Shown: positions 37,043 through 46,082 of the stretch, one piece after another
Layout: each line of letters starts with the position of its first letter
How positions within the stretch are numbered: position 1 is the stretch's first letter
Assembly (NCBI GenBank): GCA_902492235.1
Contig: CABUKS010000001.1
Span: forward strand, 91,151 to 155,150
DNA length: 64,000 bases
Source: an uncultured Collinsella sp.
GTDB taxonomy: Bacteria > Actinomycetota > Coriobacteriia > Coriobacteriales > Coriobacteriaceae
Direction of reading: 5' to 3'
Made by a program: the position numbers and the translations under genes
The notes under the pieces: model-generated
What the model was told of the DNA's origin: nothing
Seen by the model: only the letters and a program-made list of their open reading frames with translations
Database searches by the model: none

Positions 37043-38032
37043 ATGAAATTGAGTTTTATTGTTCCTATTTATAACGTGGAGGATTACCTCCTCGATTGTT
37101 GTAGAAGTATCTTAAATCAGGTTGACAGTACTTGTGAAGTTCTTCTTGTGGATGACGGCTCGACTGATAGGTCTTCGCAAATTGCTGATGATATTGCACG
37201 CGAACATGATCGTGTAACTGTTATTCATAAGGAAAACGGTGGCTTAGCTTCTGCTCGAAATGCAGGATTAGATGCTGCTTCAGGAGATTACGTTGCGTTT
37301 GTTGATTCGGACGATCTAATTTCTGAGAACTGCCTCCCCGCTATTCTCCATGAGCTTGAAGATACTAAGCCTGATATTTTGTTTCTGGATAGCTGCAAGC
37401 TATACCCTGATGGAGTTAAAAAATCAATCGGCTATCATATTGAGCCCGGTTTCATTAATCAAAAAAGCAAGAGCGAAGTTCTTTACTACTTGTCTAGACT
37501 GCCTAAGTTTCCTGACAGCGCATGTATGAAAATATATAGACGTGCATTTTTGTTTAACTGTGGGCTTAGGTTTCCTGAGGACGGACGTGTCTCAGAGGAC
37601 CTAAATTTCGTAATGAATAGTCTTCTTGACGCTGAGACTTATTCTGCACTTGATTTGAATTATTACGAATATCGTCAGAATAGAGCGGGCTCTATCACTG
37701 ATGCAGTTGGTCTCAAGCATTTTCAAGGCCTCCAGCAGTTTATCGAAGATGCTATTCCCGTTCTTTGTGACTCTGACTATAGGCCCAAGAATAATGATTG
37801 TGCTTGCTGTTTAAGCTTCGTTGCGTATGAGTACTCAATTATGTTGTGGATGCTCAGTACAATTCCGGGCTCAAAATTAGACGAAGCCGTCGCTTATTTA
37901 ACGAACTATCGATGGCTTATGAATTATGCGGGTGGAAGAAGGGCCCAAATGACTCGTACCGCGCTGAGTCTTTTGGGGGTGCGGAAAACATCTTCCCTGC
38001 TTAGCATTTATATGAAAGTGAGGCGAAACTAA
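37043..38032 (+). CDS. Glycosyltransferase family 2
   Basis: A 329-residue GT-A enzyme with SFIVPIYNVEDYLLDCCRSI at the N terminus, VDDGSTDRS and VDSDDLISENCL (the DxD metal site). ATG 37043 follows GGAGAAAACC at a rather long spacing; an upstream in-frame stretch overlaps the previous gene and was excluded. The stop overlaps the next ATG by one base. Confidence 0.9.
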   Translation: MKLSFIVPIYNVEDYLLDCCRSILNQVDSTCEVLLVDDGSTDRSSQIADDIAREHDRVTVIHKENGGLASARNAGLDAASGDYVAFVDSDDLISENCLPAILHELEDTKPDILFLDSCKLYPDGVKKSIGYHIEPGFINQKSKSEVLYYLSRLPKFPDSACMKIYRRAFLFNCGLRFPEDGRVSEDLNFVMNSLLDAETYSALDLNYYEYRQNRAGSITDAVGLKHFQGLQQFIEDAIPVLCDSDYRPKNNDCACCLSFVAYEYSIMLWMLSTIPGSKLDEAVAYLTNYRWLMNYAGGRRAQMTRTALSLLGVRKTSSLLSIYMKVRRN

Positions 38033-39132
38033 TGAAAGCTGCTATTGTCACGCTTCATCGGGTTTACAACTACGGTTCTGTTTTGCAGGCATACGCAACC
38101 CAAAAGGTATTCGAAAAGCATGGCTGTGAGACGAGCATTGTCGACTATATAACTGAGCAGCGAACGCTAAAACGTATCTTCTTCAAACCTCCCGCTGATC
38201 CTAGCATCAAAGGCGTTAAAAGGGTTGTCTATCAAATTGCTAAAATTGGCTCGCTTGCACTTAAAGAACTCACTTTTGGCTCATTTGTACGGAAGACAAT
38301 GCGGCTTACAAAGCGATATGTGACCGCCGACGATTTAGCTTTAGACCCTCCCCGCGCCGATGTGTATGTGAGCGGAAGCGATCAGGTTTGGAATAGTAAA
38401 TATAATGAAGGGATTGACAGGGGATTTTTCCTGGATTTTGTTCCTTCGGGTCGAAAGAAAATTTCTTTTGCGTCTAGTTTCGGCAAATCTGTACTCGACG
38501 AGTGGGAAAAAGAGCAGACGCGTTTCTATTTGAGTCAGTACGCTGCCATTTCTGTTCGTGAGGATTCTGCTGTAGAAATAGTGGAGGACCTTGGTGTGCA
38601 GGGCGCTGTGCAGGTCATTGATCCAACACTACAGCTTACTAAATCGGAGTGGCAACCACTTGCGTCTCCTCGTTTGGTTAAGGAGCCCTACTTGGCTCTT
38701 ATGCTTCTTTACAATGAAGACAATGGTGCGACGGATATTGCTCGTCAAATTGCCGACGAGAGGGGCTTGAAGCTCGTTAAGATTTCATGGGAAATGAAAA
38801 AGCCCGAGGCTGTTGATAAGTTGTTTACGCATAGGTCCCCAGCAGATTTTCTATCCCTGTTTTCCAATGCCGATTTTGTTGTGACCAACTCGTTCCATGG
38901 ACTTGCTTTTTCTCTGATTTTTGAACGCCAGTTTTTGGTTGTTCCTAGAAATGAGTTTAACTCCAGAATTGATTCGCTTCTCAGCCTCGTTGGTTTGTCG
39001 GATCGACTTGTAAAAAAGCCTTTAGACTCTAATCAATCTTTGCCTGTCATTGATTACTCGCATGTAAACAAGGCGCTTAATGCTGCGCGCCTTGATGCGG
39101 ATAGATATATCGACGAGGCGTTGGGTGAATAA
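38032..39132 (+). CDS. Polysaccharide pyruvyl transferase family protein (1)
   Basis: A 366-residue PF04230-type protein: NYGSVLQAYATQKVFEKHG at the N terminus, SGSDQVWN in the middle and VVTNSFHGLAFSLIF near the C terminus. Members add pyruvyl ketals or act as related transferases on polysaccharides. It shares the family with the protein at 42421, and each copy is followed in the locus by other surface genes. It directly precedes a GT4 gene (TAA then ATG). Confidence 0.87.
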   Translation: MKAAIVTLHRVYNYGSVLQAYATQKVFEKHGCETSIVDYITEQRTLKRIFFKPPADPSIKGVKRVVYQIAKIGSLALKELTFGSFVRKTMRLTKRYVTADDLALDPPRADVYVSGSDQVWNSKYNEGIDRGFFLDFVPSGRKKISFASSFGKSVLDEWEKEQTRFYLSQYAAISVREDSAVEIVEDLGVQGAVQVIDPTLQLTKSEWQPLASPRLVKEPYLALMLLYNEDNGATDIARQIADERGLKLVKISWEMKKPEAVDKLFTHRSPADFLSLFSNADFVVTNSFHGLAFSLIFERQFLVVPRNEFNSRIDSLLSLVGLSDRLVKKPLDSNQSLPVIDYSHVNKALNAARLDADRYIDEALGE

Positions 39133-40233
39133 ATGTTTAATGTATTACACGTGATGTATGGGGCTGATGCCGGCGGCATTTCATCAGTTATTCTTAATTA
39201 TTACAGGCACCTTGTGGAACATGGCTTTCATTTTGATTTGGCATTAACTTCAGATCAAATTGGTCTTAATGCCAAGCGCTTTCGTGAGCTTGGTTCCCAC
39301 ATATATCGACTTCCTTCGAAGAGCGAGGGAATTGGTGCCTATGAGACAGCCTTAGCCAATCTGCTTAAGTACAATTCCTATGATGCGGTTCATGTTCATG
39401 AAAATGAAACGTCTTACGTTGCCCTTCGGGTTGCTAGAAAGTGTGGTGTGCCTGTTAGAATCGCGCATTCCCACACTACATCACCGTGTTATTCATTTCG
39501 CGACCATTTAAGAAGGGTTTCCGGCTGTGTTCTAAATGGCCGTTATGCTACATGCTTAATCTCCTGTGGGAAGCTTGCCGGTGAACGCGTTTTCGGTAAA
39601 TGGCGTTGGCGAATGGGGAAGGTGCAGTTTTTGCCCAATGCCATTGATACTGGTTCATATACATTCGATCCGTCCGTTAGGCGCGCCGTGCGTCAGGAGC
39701 TTGGGTTCAACGAGGAATTCGTTGTTGGTATGGTTGGTAGACTGTCGAAACAAAAAAACTATTCCCTTGCGCTGAAAATAGCGAGCACTTTTGACAAGAA
39801 TTGTAATGTGCGATTTGTTGCGGCTGGAAACGGCGAGCTTGAGAGTGAGATATCCTCTTCGATTGAGGCATGTGGATGCGGCGATCGATTTAAGCTCCTT
39901 GGAAGACGATCTGATACCGCAAGGTTGTATCAGGCGTTTGACGCATTCATGTTGACTTCTCTGTATGAGGGTTTTCCGGTTGTTGGCGTTGAGGCTTCGG
40001 CTTCGGGGCTTCCCCTTCTTGTTTCTCAAACGATTACGCCTGAGCTTAAAAAATGCGGCGAAGTGTCTTATTTGCCGCTCGATTGTCCTGATTTGTGGGT
40101 GGATGAGATCAAAAGACTCTCAATGATTTCTCACGATTTGCCGAGGACTAACCGGGCTAAGGCAGCCGGTTTTGATCTTGAAGATTGCTGGAGAATTCTT
40201 GCCGGGATTTACTGCGGGGAATTAAATGTCTAG
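39133..40233 (+). CDS. Glycosyltransferase family 4 (2)
   Basis: A 366-residue GT-B enzyme resembling the protein at 35893: GADAGGISSVILNYYRHL at the start, GMVGRLSKQKNYSLAL, and SLYEGFPVVGVEASASGLP as the donor-site motif. Its last codons overlap the next gene by eight bases. Confidence 0.9.
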   Translation: MFNVLHVMYGADAGGISSVILNYYRHLVEHGFHFDLALTSDQIGLNAKRFRELGSHIYRLPSKSEGIGAYETALANLLKYNSYDAVHVHENETSYVALRVARKCGVPVRIAHSHTTSPCYSFRDHLRRVSGCVLNGRYATCLISCGKLAGERVFGKWRWRMGKVQFLPNAIDTGSYTFDPSVRRAVRQELGFNEEFVVGMVGRLSKQKNYSLALKIASTFDKNCNVRFVAAGNGELESEISSSIEACGCGDRFKLLGRRSDTARLYQAFDAFMLTSLYEGFPVVGVEASASGLPLLVSQTITPELKKCGEVSYLPLDCPDLWVDEIKRLSMISHDLPRTNRAKAAGFDLEDCWRILAGIYCGELNV

Positions 40234-41458
40234 TTTTGCTTTGAAAAAACGCGGGTTAAATTCTGCGAGGCGTTCCTTATCGGTTCTTTTCTTGTTTCTG
40301 CTTATAGGTTTGATTTATGTGACATTTGGCAATCTTCTAGCAGGTGCTGGCCGAATTGTTCCCTTTAGAGATCAGTTGAAGATGGCAATGTCCGCAGTCG
40401 GATTGTGCGTATTGCTTCGCCTTTCTTGTCGTGCAGACCTTGTATTTGGCAAGGACATGCTCGGACTTTTATTGGTGTTTGGTATTGTAATTTTGGTACC
40501 AACTTGCTTCTATTACCTCAGTGGGTACGTTAGTTTTCAGTACGGTTCGCTTCAAATATCCTTATCCGTTCTATGGATTGCTGTTTTCGCTCTTTCCTAT
40601 TGGTCTGGATATAAGAATCCCTTTCTACTTGAACGACTTGGATGGATGGGCCTTGCAGTCCCTATTGTTTTTGTGCTCTTCGCCGGAGTTAGAACCCATA
40701 TCAATGAGATTGGTTGGACAGAATCTGTAACTATGGCGTACTACGCCCTGTTTCTGCTGCCTTTTGTCTTACTGTTGCGCAATAAAACAATTCGTTGGGT
40801 ATTTGTTGCAATAATTTTCGCCACACTTCTCCTGTCTTCTAAGAGAGGTGGATTCATTGCTTTTTTCCTGGCTCTTATTGTTTATGCCGTGGTTGAGTGG
40901 CAGATGGCTGGAAAGGGAGATCCTAAAAGGGTCCTGCTTATCCTTGGTTCTGTAATACTTGCGATGGCTTTCTACTATTTTTTCACTTCATTTACAAAAG
41001 CAAACAATCTGGCAATGTTAGATCGTCTTGAAAATCTTGCAAATGATGATGGCTCGGGTAGACCGGATGTCTGGGCTTGTGTCTGGAGAATGATACTAGC
41101 TTCTGATCCAATGTCACTTCTTATTGGCCATGGTTTTAATACGGTATATCGAGCTTCCCCTATGGGCCTTAGCGCTCACAATGACTTTCTTGAAGTCATT
41201 TATGACTATGGCCTTATTGGGTTTTTACTTTATTTGCGACTTTATTATCACGTCTGGCAATTGTATCTGCGTGTCAAGTCCGATTGTTCTCAGCTCGCGC
41301 CGGCATTCGCAGCATCTCTGGTGCTGATGATTTTCATGTCGTGTATGGCGCACTTGATTATTTACCCAACTCATTTTTTGCTTCTGTGTATGTTTTGGGG
41401 CGTTATTGCCGGCTATCTTAAATCGAAGGGATCTGTGAGTCCTCGTGGATATATGTAG
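40226..41458 (+). CDS. O-antigen ligase/polymerase-like membrane protein (Wzy)
   Basis: A 410-residue protein with around ten to twelve hydrophobic segments. The periplasmic loop before the last third contains RPDVWACVWRMILASDP and SAHNDFLEVIYDYGLIGF, the H-N-x-FL motif of the Wzy/WaaL fold. It probably polymerises repeat units outside the membrane. It overlaps the previous gene, and its own end overlaps the GTG of the next. Confidence 0.85.
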   Translation: MSSFALKKRGLNSARRSLSVLFLFLLIGLIYVTFGNLLAGAGRIVPFRDQLKMAMSAVGLCVLLRLSCRADLVFGKDMLGLLLVFGIVILVPTCFYYLSGYVSFQYGSLQISLSVLWIAVFALSYWSGYKNPFLLERLGWMGLAVPIVFVLFAGVRTHINEIGWTESVTMAYYALFLLPFVLLLRNKTIRWVFVAIIFATLLLSSKRGGFIAFFLALIVYAVVEWQMAGKGDPKRVLLILGSVILAMAFYYFFTSFTKANNLAMLDRLENLANDDGSGRPDVWACVWRMILASDPMSLLIGHGFNTVYRASPMGLSAHNDFLEVIYDYGLIGFLLYLRLYYHVWQLYLRVKSDCSQLAPAFAASLVLMIFMSCMAHLIIYPTHFLLLCMFWGVIAGYLKSKGSVSPRGYM

Positions 41459-42428
41459 TGATTTAGTCAGCATAATTGTTCCAGCGTATCAGGCTGAAAA
41501 ACATCTGAAAGAGTGCGTTTGTTCTCTTTTGAACCAGACCCACCGTGCAGTTGAAATAATAGTTGTTGATGATGGCTCGACCGACGGAACCTCGGCGATA
41601 GTTTCAAGAATGGCGGATTCTGACAATAGGCTGCGGCTTATAACGCAGAAGAACGGCGGTGTCAGTTCTGCGCGAAATCATGGTATTGCTGCGTCCCGTG
41701 GTTCTTACCTGATGTTTGTAGATGCCGACGATTGGATTGAACCATTTGCTGTCGAGACGCTCTTGTCTGCTATAAAAAATAACGGAACTGATGCTGTCTA
41801 CTGCAGTCAGTACTATGACAGCAACGGAGTTTTATGTGCCAGTGAAACCTGTATCTCCAGATTCGACAGTATCGATGCGTCCGTATTACTTAAATATCAA
41901 CTGGACTTTCGCTTCATTGCCTGTCCCTGGCTTTGCCTGATGAGTAGGGATGCGGCTGCGGGGTGCGCATTCCCAGAAGATGTGCATATTCTAGAAGACT
42001 GGTTCTTTAACGTTGAACTTCTAAATAATTCGCGCTTCATTTCAGTAACTGATACAGCTTTTTATCATTATCGCTCTACTGAGCAAAGCGTAAGTCGTTC
42101 TGCCTTGAATGAAAAAAAGTTTAGCTGTATGGAGCTTCCAAATAAGGTCGTTTCGCTCCTTGATCTTCAAGGCGAGAAAGCTAACTCATTGCGTTTGCGA
42201 TTGAACGTTGGCTTAATCCGGCACCTGTTAATCGTCGCTGCCGCTTCCGGCTTCGCCGATGAATACTGTCGTAAGAAGATGGCGAACTGGGCACGATCGA
42301 CGGTAGGTGAAGCGTTTGCTTCGCCCGAATTGCCCCTTAAGCTTAAGAGTTATGTGCTTCTAGGTTCAATTTCGCCGCGTTTGTTTGCATTTATCTTTCA
42401 CTTTAAAAGGAAGGCGTTCCATGACTAA
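41445..42428 (+). CDS. Glycosyltransferase family 2 (2)
   Basis: A 327-residue GT-A enzyme: SIIVPAYQAEKHLKECVCSL, VVDDGSTDGTS and VDADDWIEPF. The start is a GTG at 41445 within the end of the polymerase gene; no alternative start precedes the first motif, so coupling is likely. Confidence 0.88.
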   Translation: MDICSDLVSIIVPAYQAEKHLKECVCSLLNQTHRAVEIIVVDDGSTDGTSAIVSRMADSDNRLRLITQKNGGVSSARNHGIAASRGSYLMFVDADDWIEPFAVETLLSAIKNNGTDAVYCSQYYDSNGVLCASETCISRFDSIDASVLLKYQLDFRFIACPWLCLMSRDAAAGCAFPEDVHILEDWFFNVELLNNSRFISVTDTAFYHYRSTEQSVSRSALNEKKFSCMELPNKVVSLLDLQGEKANSLRLRLNVGLIRHLLIVAAASGFADEYCRKKMANWARSTVGEAFASPELPLKLKSYVLLGSISPRLFAFIFHFKRKAFHD

Positions 42429-43494
42429 AGCTGGCATTGTTACATTCCACTGTGTTCCCAATTATGGGGCCGCTCTTCAAGCATTTGCTCTATCTGAGAA
42501 GTTAAAAAAGTACTACGACGAAATTAAAGTTATTGATTATTGTCCTGGCTGTCTTTTGTCTGACTACAAAACGTTTGATATATCTGGACCTAAAGCGTTC
42601 ATTGGCAGCACTCTTACTGCGCCCGCTTGCGTTCGTAAGAAAAGAAAGTTCAAGCGCTTTGTCTCAGAGAGGATGGACTTGGAGCCGTGGCCTGCTACTG
42701 ACGAGGTCCTCCATTCGTTCGATTCTGTCTTCTGTGGGAGCGATCAAATTTGGAATTCGGAAATTACAAAAGGAATCGATCCCATGTACTTTGCCGACCG
42801 GTTCCCCGGGAGCGTCATTAAGGCATCGTACGCTGCCAGTATAGGCAAATCGGCTCTATCTGATGCGGACTGCAAAGCTATGCTGCCTTTGGTTTCAAGA
42901 CTTAATCGAATTTCCGTTAGAGAACCAGAAGCAGCGGGCTTGATTGAGAAATTGACCGGTAATAGGCCCGAGGTGGTTGTCGACCCTACCATCCTTGCGG
43001 GTAAAGAACTATTCGCTCCCATTGTAAAGTCTCTCCGCGATAGGCCTTACGTCCTTTATTACCAACTGGCAAGGAAGGACAACCGCGCTCTATCTTTGGC
43101 CGATAAAATCGCACGTTATAAAAATCTCGATCTTGTCGGACTGAGCGGCAACAGAGGGCTGCAAATTGGAAAAAGCCATGACGTTATTTGCGATGCTGGG
43201 CCTGAAGAATTCGTCTCCCTCATCGCGGGTGCGGATTACGTTGTTACCGACTCTTTCCATGGGACCGTCTTCTCTCTTCTATTCCATAGGCCGTTTGCGT
43301 CCATTCCTAAAGCCACCCGAGGTGGGAGAATTACCAACCTTCTTGATATTGCTGGTCTAAGGAATCGCTATACGGATCGTTTTGATAGAGATATTTTGCT
43401 AAAGGATATCGATTGGGGAAACGTCGACAATTCGCTTGCTCGCGAACGCGAGGCGTCTGAACATTTTGTCACATCTATTAAGGGTGATTTCTAA
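42421..43494 (+). CDS. Polysaccharide pyruvyl transferase family protein (2)
   Basis: A 357-residue PF04230-type protein: NYGAALQAFALSEKLKKY, CGSDQIWNSEITKG and VVTDSFHGTVFSLLF. ATG 42421 follows AAAAGGAAGG and overlaps the previous stop. Its stop overlaps the start of an F420-hydrogenase-beta-like gene by one base, a pairing also seen in other surface polysaccharide loci. Confidence 0.88.
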   Translation: MTKAGIVTFHCVPNYGAALQAFALSEKLKKYYDEIKVIDYCPGCLLSDYKTFDISGPKAFIGSTLTAPACVRKKRKFKRFVSERMDLEPWPATDEVLHSFDSVFCGSDQIWNSEITKGIDPMYFADRFPGSVIKASYAASIGKSALSDADCKAMLPLVSRLNRISVREPEAAGLIEKLTGNRPEVVVDPTILAGKELFAPIVKSLRDRPYVLYYQLARKDNRALSLADKIARYKNLDLVGLSGNRGLQIGKSHDVICDAGPEEFVSLIAGADYVVTDSFHGTVFSLLFHRPFASIPKATRGGRITNLLDIAGLRNRYTDRFDRDILLKDIDWGNVDNSLAREREASEHFVTSIKGDF

Positions 43495-44651
43495 TGATGG
43501 TTCTATTTACCAATAAGCGAGATTGCTGTGGGTGTGGTGCTTGCGCCTCTGTGTGTCCGCGTAGTGCCATCAAAATGGTCCATGACAAGCACGGCTTTTT
43601 ATATCCCGTTATTGACCCAGAGAAGTGTATCGGCTGTCATCTTTGTAATCGTGTTTGTCAAATTGGCAATGAAGTTGACCTCCTGACACCATATCCCAAA
43701 ACAACATACGCTGTAAAAAACGAGGATGAAATTCGGTCTCGATCGTCTTCGGGAGGAGCTTTTACTGCTCTGAGTGATAGCATACTTAACAGCGGCGGTC
43801 TAATTGTGGGTGCTGCTTATGACGAGTCGATGTGTGTTCGGCATAGAGTGGCTGGCGAAGTTGCTTCTCGTGATTCAATGCGTGGAAGCAAATATGTCCA
43901 AAGTGATATCTCTAATGTCTTTAATGAGTATAAAAATCTAAGTGGTAAGAAGGTTCTGTTTACAGGGACCCCATGCCAGATCGCTGCATTTAAGCTGGTG
44001 GCAAAACTGCTAAAAGTGAATTCCTCGAATTGGGTTTATGCCGACCTGGTGTGCCACGGCGCCCCCTCTCCGACGGTTTGGGGCGACTATGTGAGGTCTC
44101 TTGAAAAAAGGCAGGGATCTCGTTTGGTTTCATATTCTTTCCGTAATAAAGATGCTGGATGGCGTGGCTACCATATTCGAGCGGAGTTTGAAGATGGATC
44201 CGTTTTACTGGATGATAGTTCCGAAGCGCGCGGCTTTGCTGTTGTATTTTCAAAGAGTCTCGGGTTGAGGCCGTCGTGCTATCACTGTCCTTATTCGCGC
44301 ATGCAGCGAGTGGGCGATTTGACGATTGCGGATTACTGGGGAATTGAAAAGGATGATCCTGAGTTTTCTGACAACGTCGGAGTATCCATGGTCTTCGTGA
44401 ATAGCGAACAGGGCGAAACGCTACTTACTGACTCAAGTGAGCGCTTAACTCTTAAGGAAGAGACTGAGACTCCTGTTCAAAGGAATCTGCATAATTCCAC
44501 TGACTATCCGCAGTTTGATTACGATTCATTTTGGACAGCCTATGAGAATGGCAGTTGGGGCGGGGTAGCTTCTCGTTTTGGTTATGTCGGTAAATCAGGA
44601 AAACTGTATCGCCTTGTTGACAAGGTAAAAACAAAGGTGAGGAGGGCATGA
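43494..44651 (+). CDS. Coenzyme F420 hydrogenase/dehydrogenase beta-subunit-like Fe-S protein (1)
   Basis: A 385-residue protein with two N-terminal [4Fe-4S] motifs (CCGCGACASVCP and CIGCHLCNRVC, residues 11-55) and the FrhB N/C domains: SSSGGAFTALSD, GTPCQIAAF, LVCHGAPSP and SYFRxK-like SYSFRNKDAGWRG. Relatives in polysaccharide clusters are thought to be flavin enzymes that modify sugars, but F420 synthesis is not implied by this gene alone. It follows a pyruvyl transferase without a gap. Confidence 0.85.
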   Translation: MMVLFTNKRDCCGCGACASVCPRSAIKMVHDKHGFLYPVIDPEKCIGCHLCNRVCQIGNEVDLLTPYPKTTYAVKNEDEIRSRSSSGGAFTALSDSILNSGGLIVGAAYDESMCVRHRVAGEVASRDSMRGSKYVQSDISNVFNEYKNLSGKKVLFTGTPCQIAAFKLVAKLLKVNSSNWVYADLVCHGAPSPTVWGDYVRSLEKRQGSRLVSYSFRNKDAGWRGYHIRAEFEDGSVLLDDSSEARGFAVVFSKSLGLRPSCYHCPYSRMQRVGDLTIADYWGIEKDDPEFSDNVGVSMVFVNSEQGETLLTDSSERLTLKEETETPVQRNLHNSTDYPQFDYDSFWTAYENGSWGGVASRFGYVGKSGKLYRLVDKVKTKVRRA

Positions 44652-44660
44652 GTTTCACCT

Positions 44661-46082
44661 ATGGGCAAATATAAAAAACTTGGCAAAAATGTCGGTCTAA
44701 TTACGATCGGGAACTTCGCGTCCAAAATAATGTCATTCTTCATGCTGCCGCTCTATACTGCCGTGTTGTCAACGGCAGAGTACGGTACTGCGGATTTAAT
44801 GACGACGACAGTTAATCTTCTCTCACCTTTCTTTACGCTTCTGATCAGTGAGGCCGTAATGCGATTTGCCCTAGATCAAGATGTGGATAAAGGGCAAATA
44901 TTTACCATCGGGCTGATTGTGACATGCGGCGGCTTTATTGCCATGTGCGCTGTTTCCCCGCTTGTTCTTTTGAGTGAGGACATGGCACCGTATCTAGGCT
45001 ATTTTCTTGCGTACTATTTCTTTACATGCCTTCATCTTCTTGTCTCTCAGTTTGTTAAGGGAATTGAAAACGTTGCGATTTATTCAATTAGCGGCGTGTT
45101 TCAAACCATTGTTTTCATTGCATTAAACTTGGTATTTCTTTTAGGTCTACACCTTGGTGTTACGGGCTATATGCTTGCCATGCTGGTGGGCGAGGCCGCT
45201 ACAAGCGTTTTACTTTGGATCGGTGCTGGCCTTAACGGCTTTTTGGTTAAACCAGCCTCCATTGATAAGAATTTGTTTAGGGATATGCTTCGCTATTCTG
45301 TTCCGATGATTCCCAATTCGATTAGTTGGTGGATTAGCAATTCTTCGGACAAATATTTGTTGACGATGTTCGTTGGGGTTGGTGTTACGGGTGTGTATTC
45401 TGCCGCTCAGCGTATACCTTCCTTGTTTGCCACCGTTTCAACAATTTTTATGAGTGCATGGCAGATTTCGGCCGTAGAGGATTTCGGTTCTCAAGAATCG
45501 AGACGGTTCTACAGCAACATTTATAAACAGTATTCCACGTTTAATTCTCTTGTTGTTGGTGTGCTGATTTGCGGCTGCGAACTTCTGGCAAGCATTCTCT
45601 TCTCTAATGACTTTTTTAATGGCTGGGTTCTTGTTCCAGTGCTGTTGATTGCTTTCGAGTTTTCCGCTATGTCTGCATTTTTGGGATCCATTTACACTTC
45701 AGCTAAGAGAACCAAGATGTTGTTTGTATCAACAATGTTTGCTGCTGTGCTTAACATTGTTTTGAATGTTATGTTGATTCCTTCGCTGGGTGCCATGGGG
45801 GCTTCTTTGGCTACTCTCGCTAGCTATGTTTCAATTTGGGCATTGCGTCTTTGGGATACGCGAAAGATCATTCGTCTCGATATTGAGCTTGTATCTGATT
45901 TAATTTCATACTTTATTCTCACTGGAATGTCTATCGTGATGATAGCGCACGTTCCGCATCGTTTTCTTATTGCACTTGCCCTTCTCATTGTCATGCTATT
46001 TGTCAATCGTCGTGTTGTCATGAAATTAACTGAAGCTTGCCTTTCAGTTCTTAGGTCAGCTCTTGGAAAGGCTCATCAATAA
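44661..46082 (+). CDS. Polysaccharide flippase (Wzx / MATE-like)
   Basis: A 473-residue membrane protein with about twelve to fourteen helices. The N terminus (NVGLITIGNFASKIMSFFMLPLYT) is typical of Wzx-type oligosaccharide exporters, which move the lipid-linked repeat unit across the membrane. Its stop overlaps the next ATG by one base. Confidence 0.9.
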   Translation: MGKYKKLGKNVGLITIGNFASKIMSFFMLPLYTAVLSTAEYGTADLMTTTVNLLSPFFTLLISEAVMRFALDQDVDKGQIFTIGLIVTCGGFIAMCAVSPLVLLSEDMAPYLGYFLAYYFFTCLHLLVSQFVKGIENVAIYSISGVFQTIVFIALNLVFLLGLHLGVTGYMLAMLVGEAATSVLLWIGAGLNGFLVKPASIDKNLFRDMLRYSVPMIPNSISWWISNSSDKYLLTMFVGVGVTGVYSAAQRIPSLFATVSTIFMSAWQISAVEDFGSQESRRFYSNIYKQYSTFNSLVVGVLICGCELLASILFSNDFFNGWVLVPVLLIAFEFSAMSAFLGSIYTSAKRTKMLFVSTMFAAVLNIVLNVMLIPSLGAMGASLATLASYVSIWALRLWDTRKIIRLDIELVSDLISYFILTGMSIVMIAHVPHRFLIALALLIVMLFVNRRVVMKLTEACLSVLRSALGKAHQ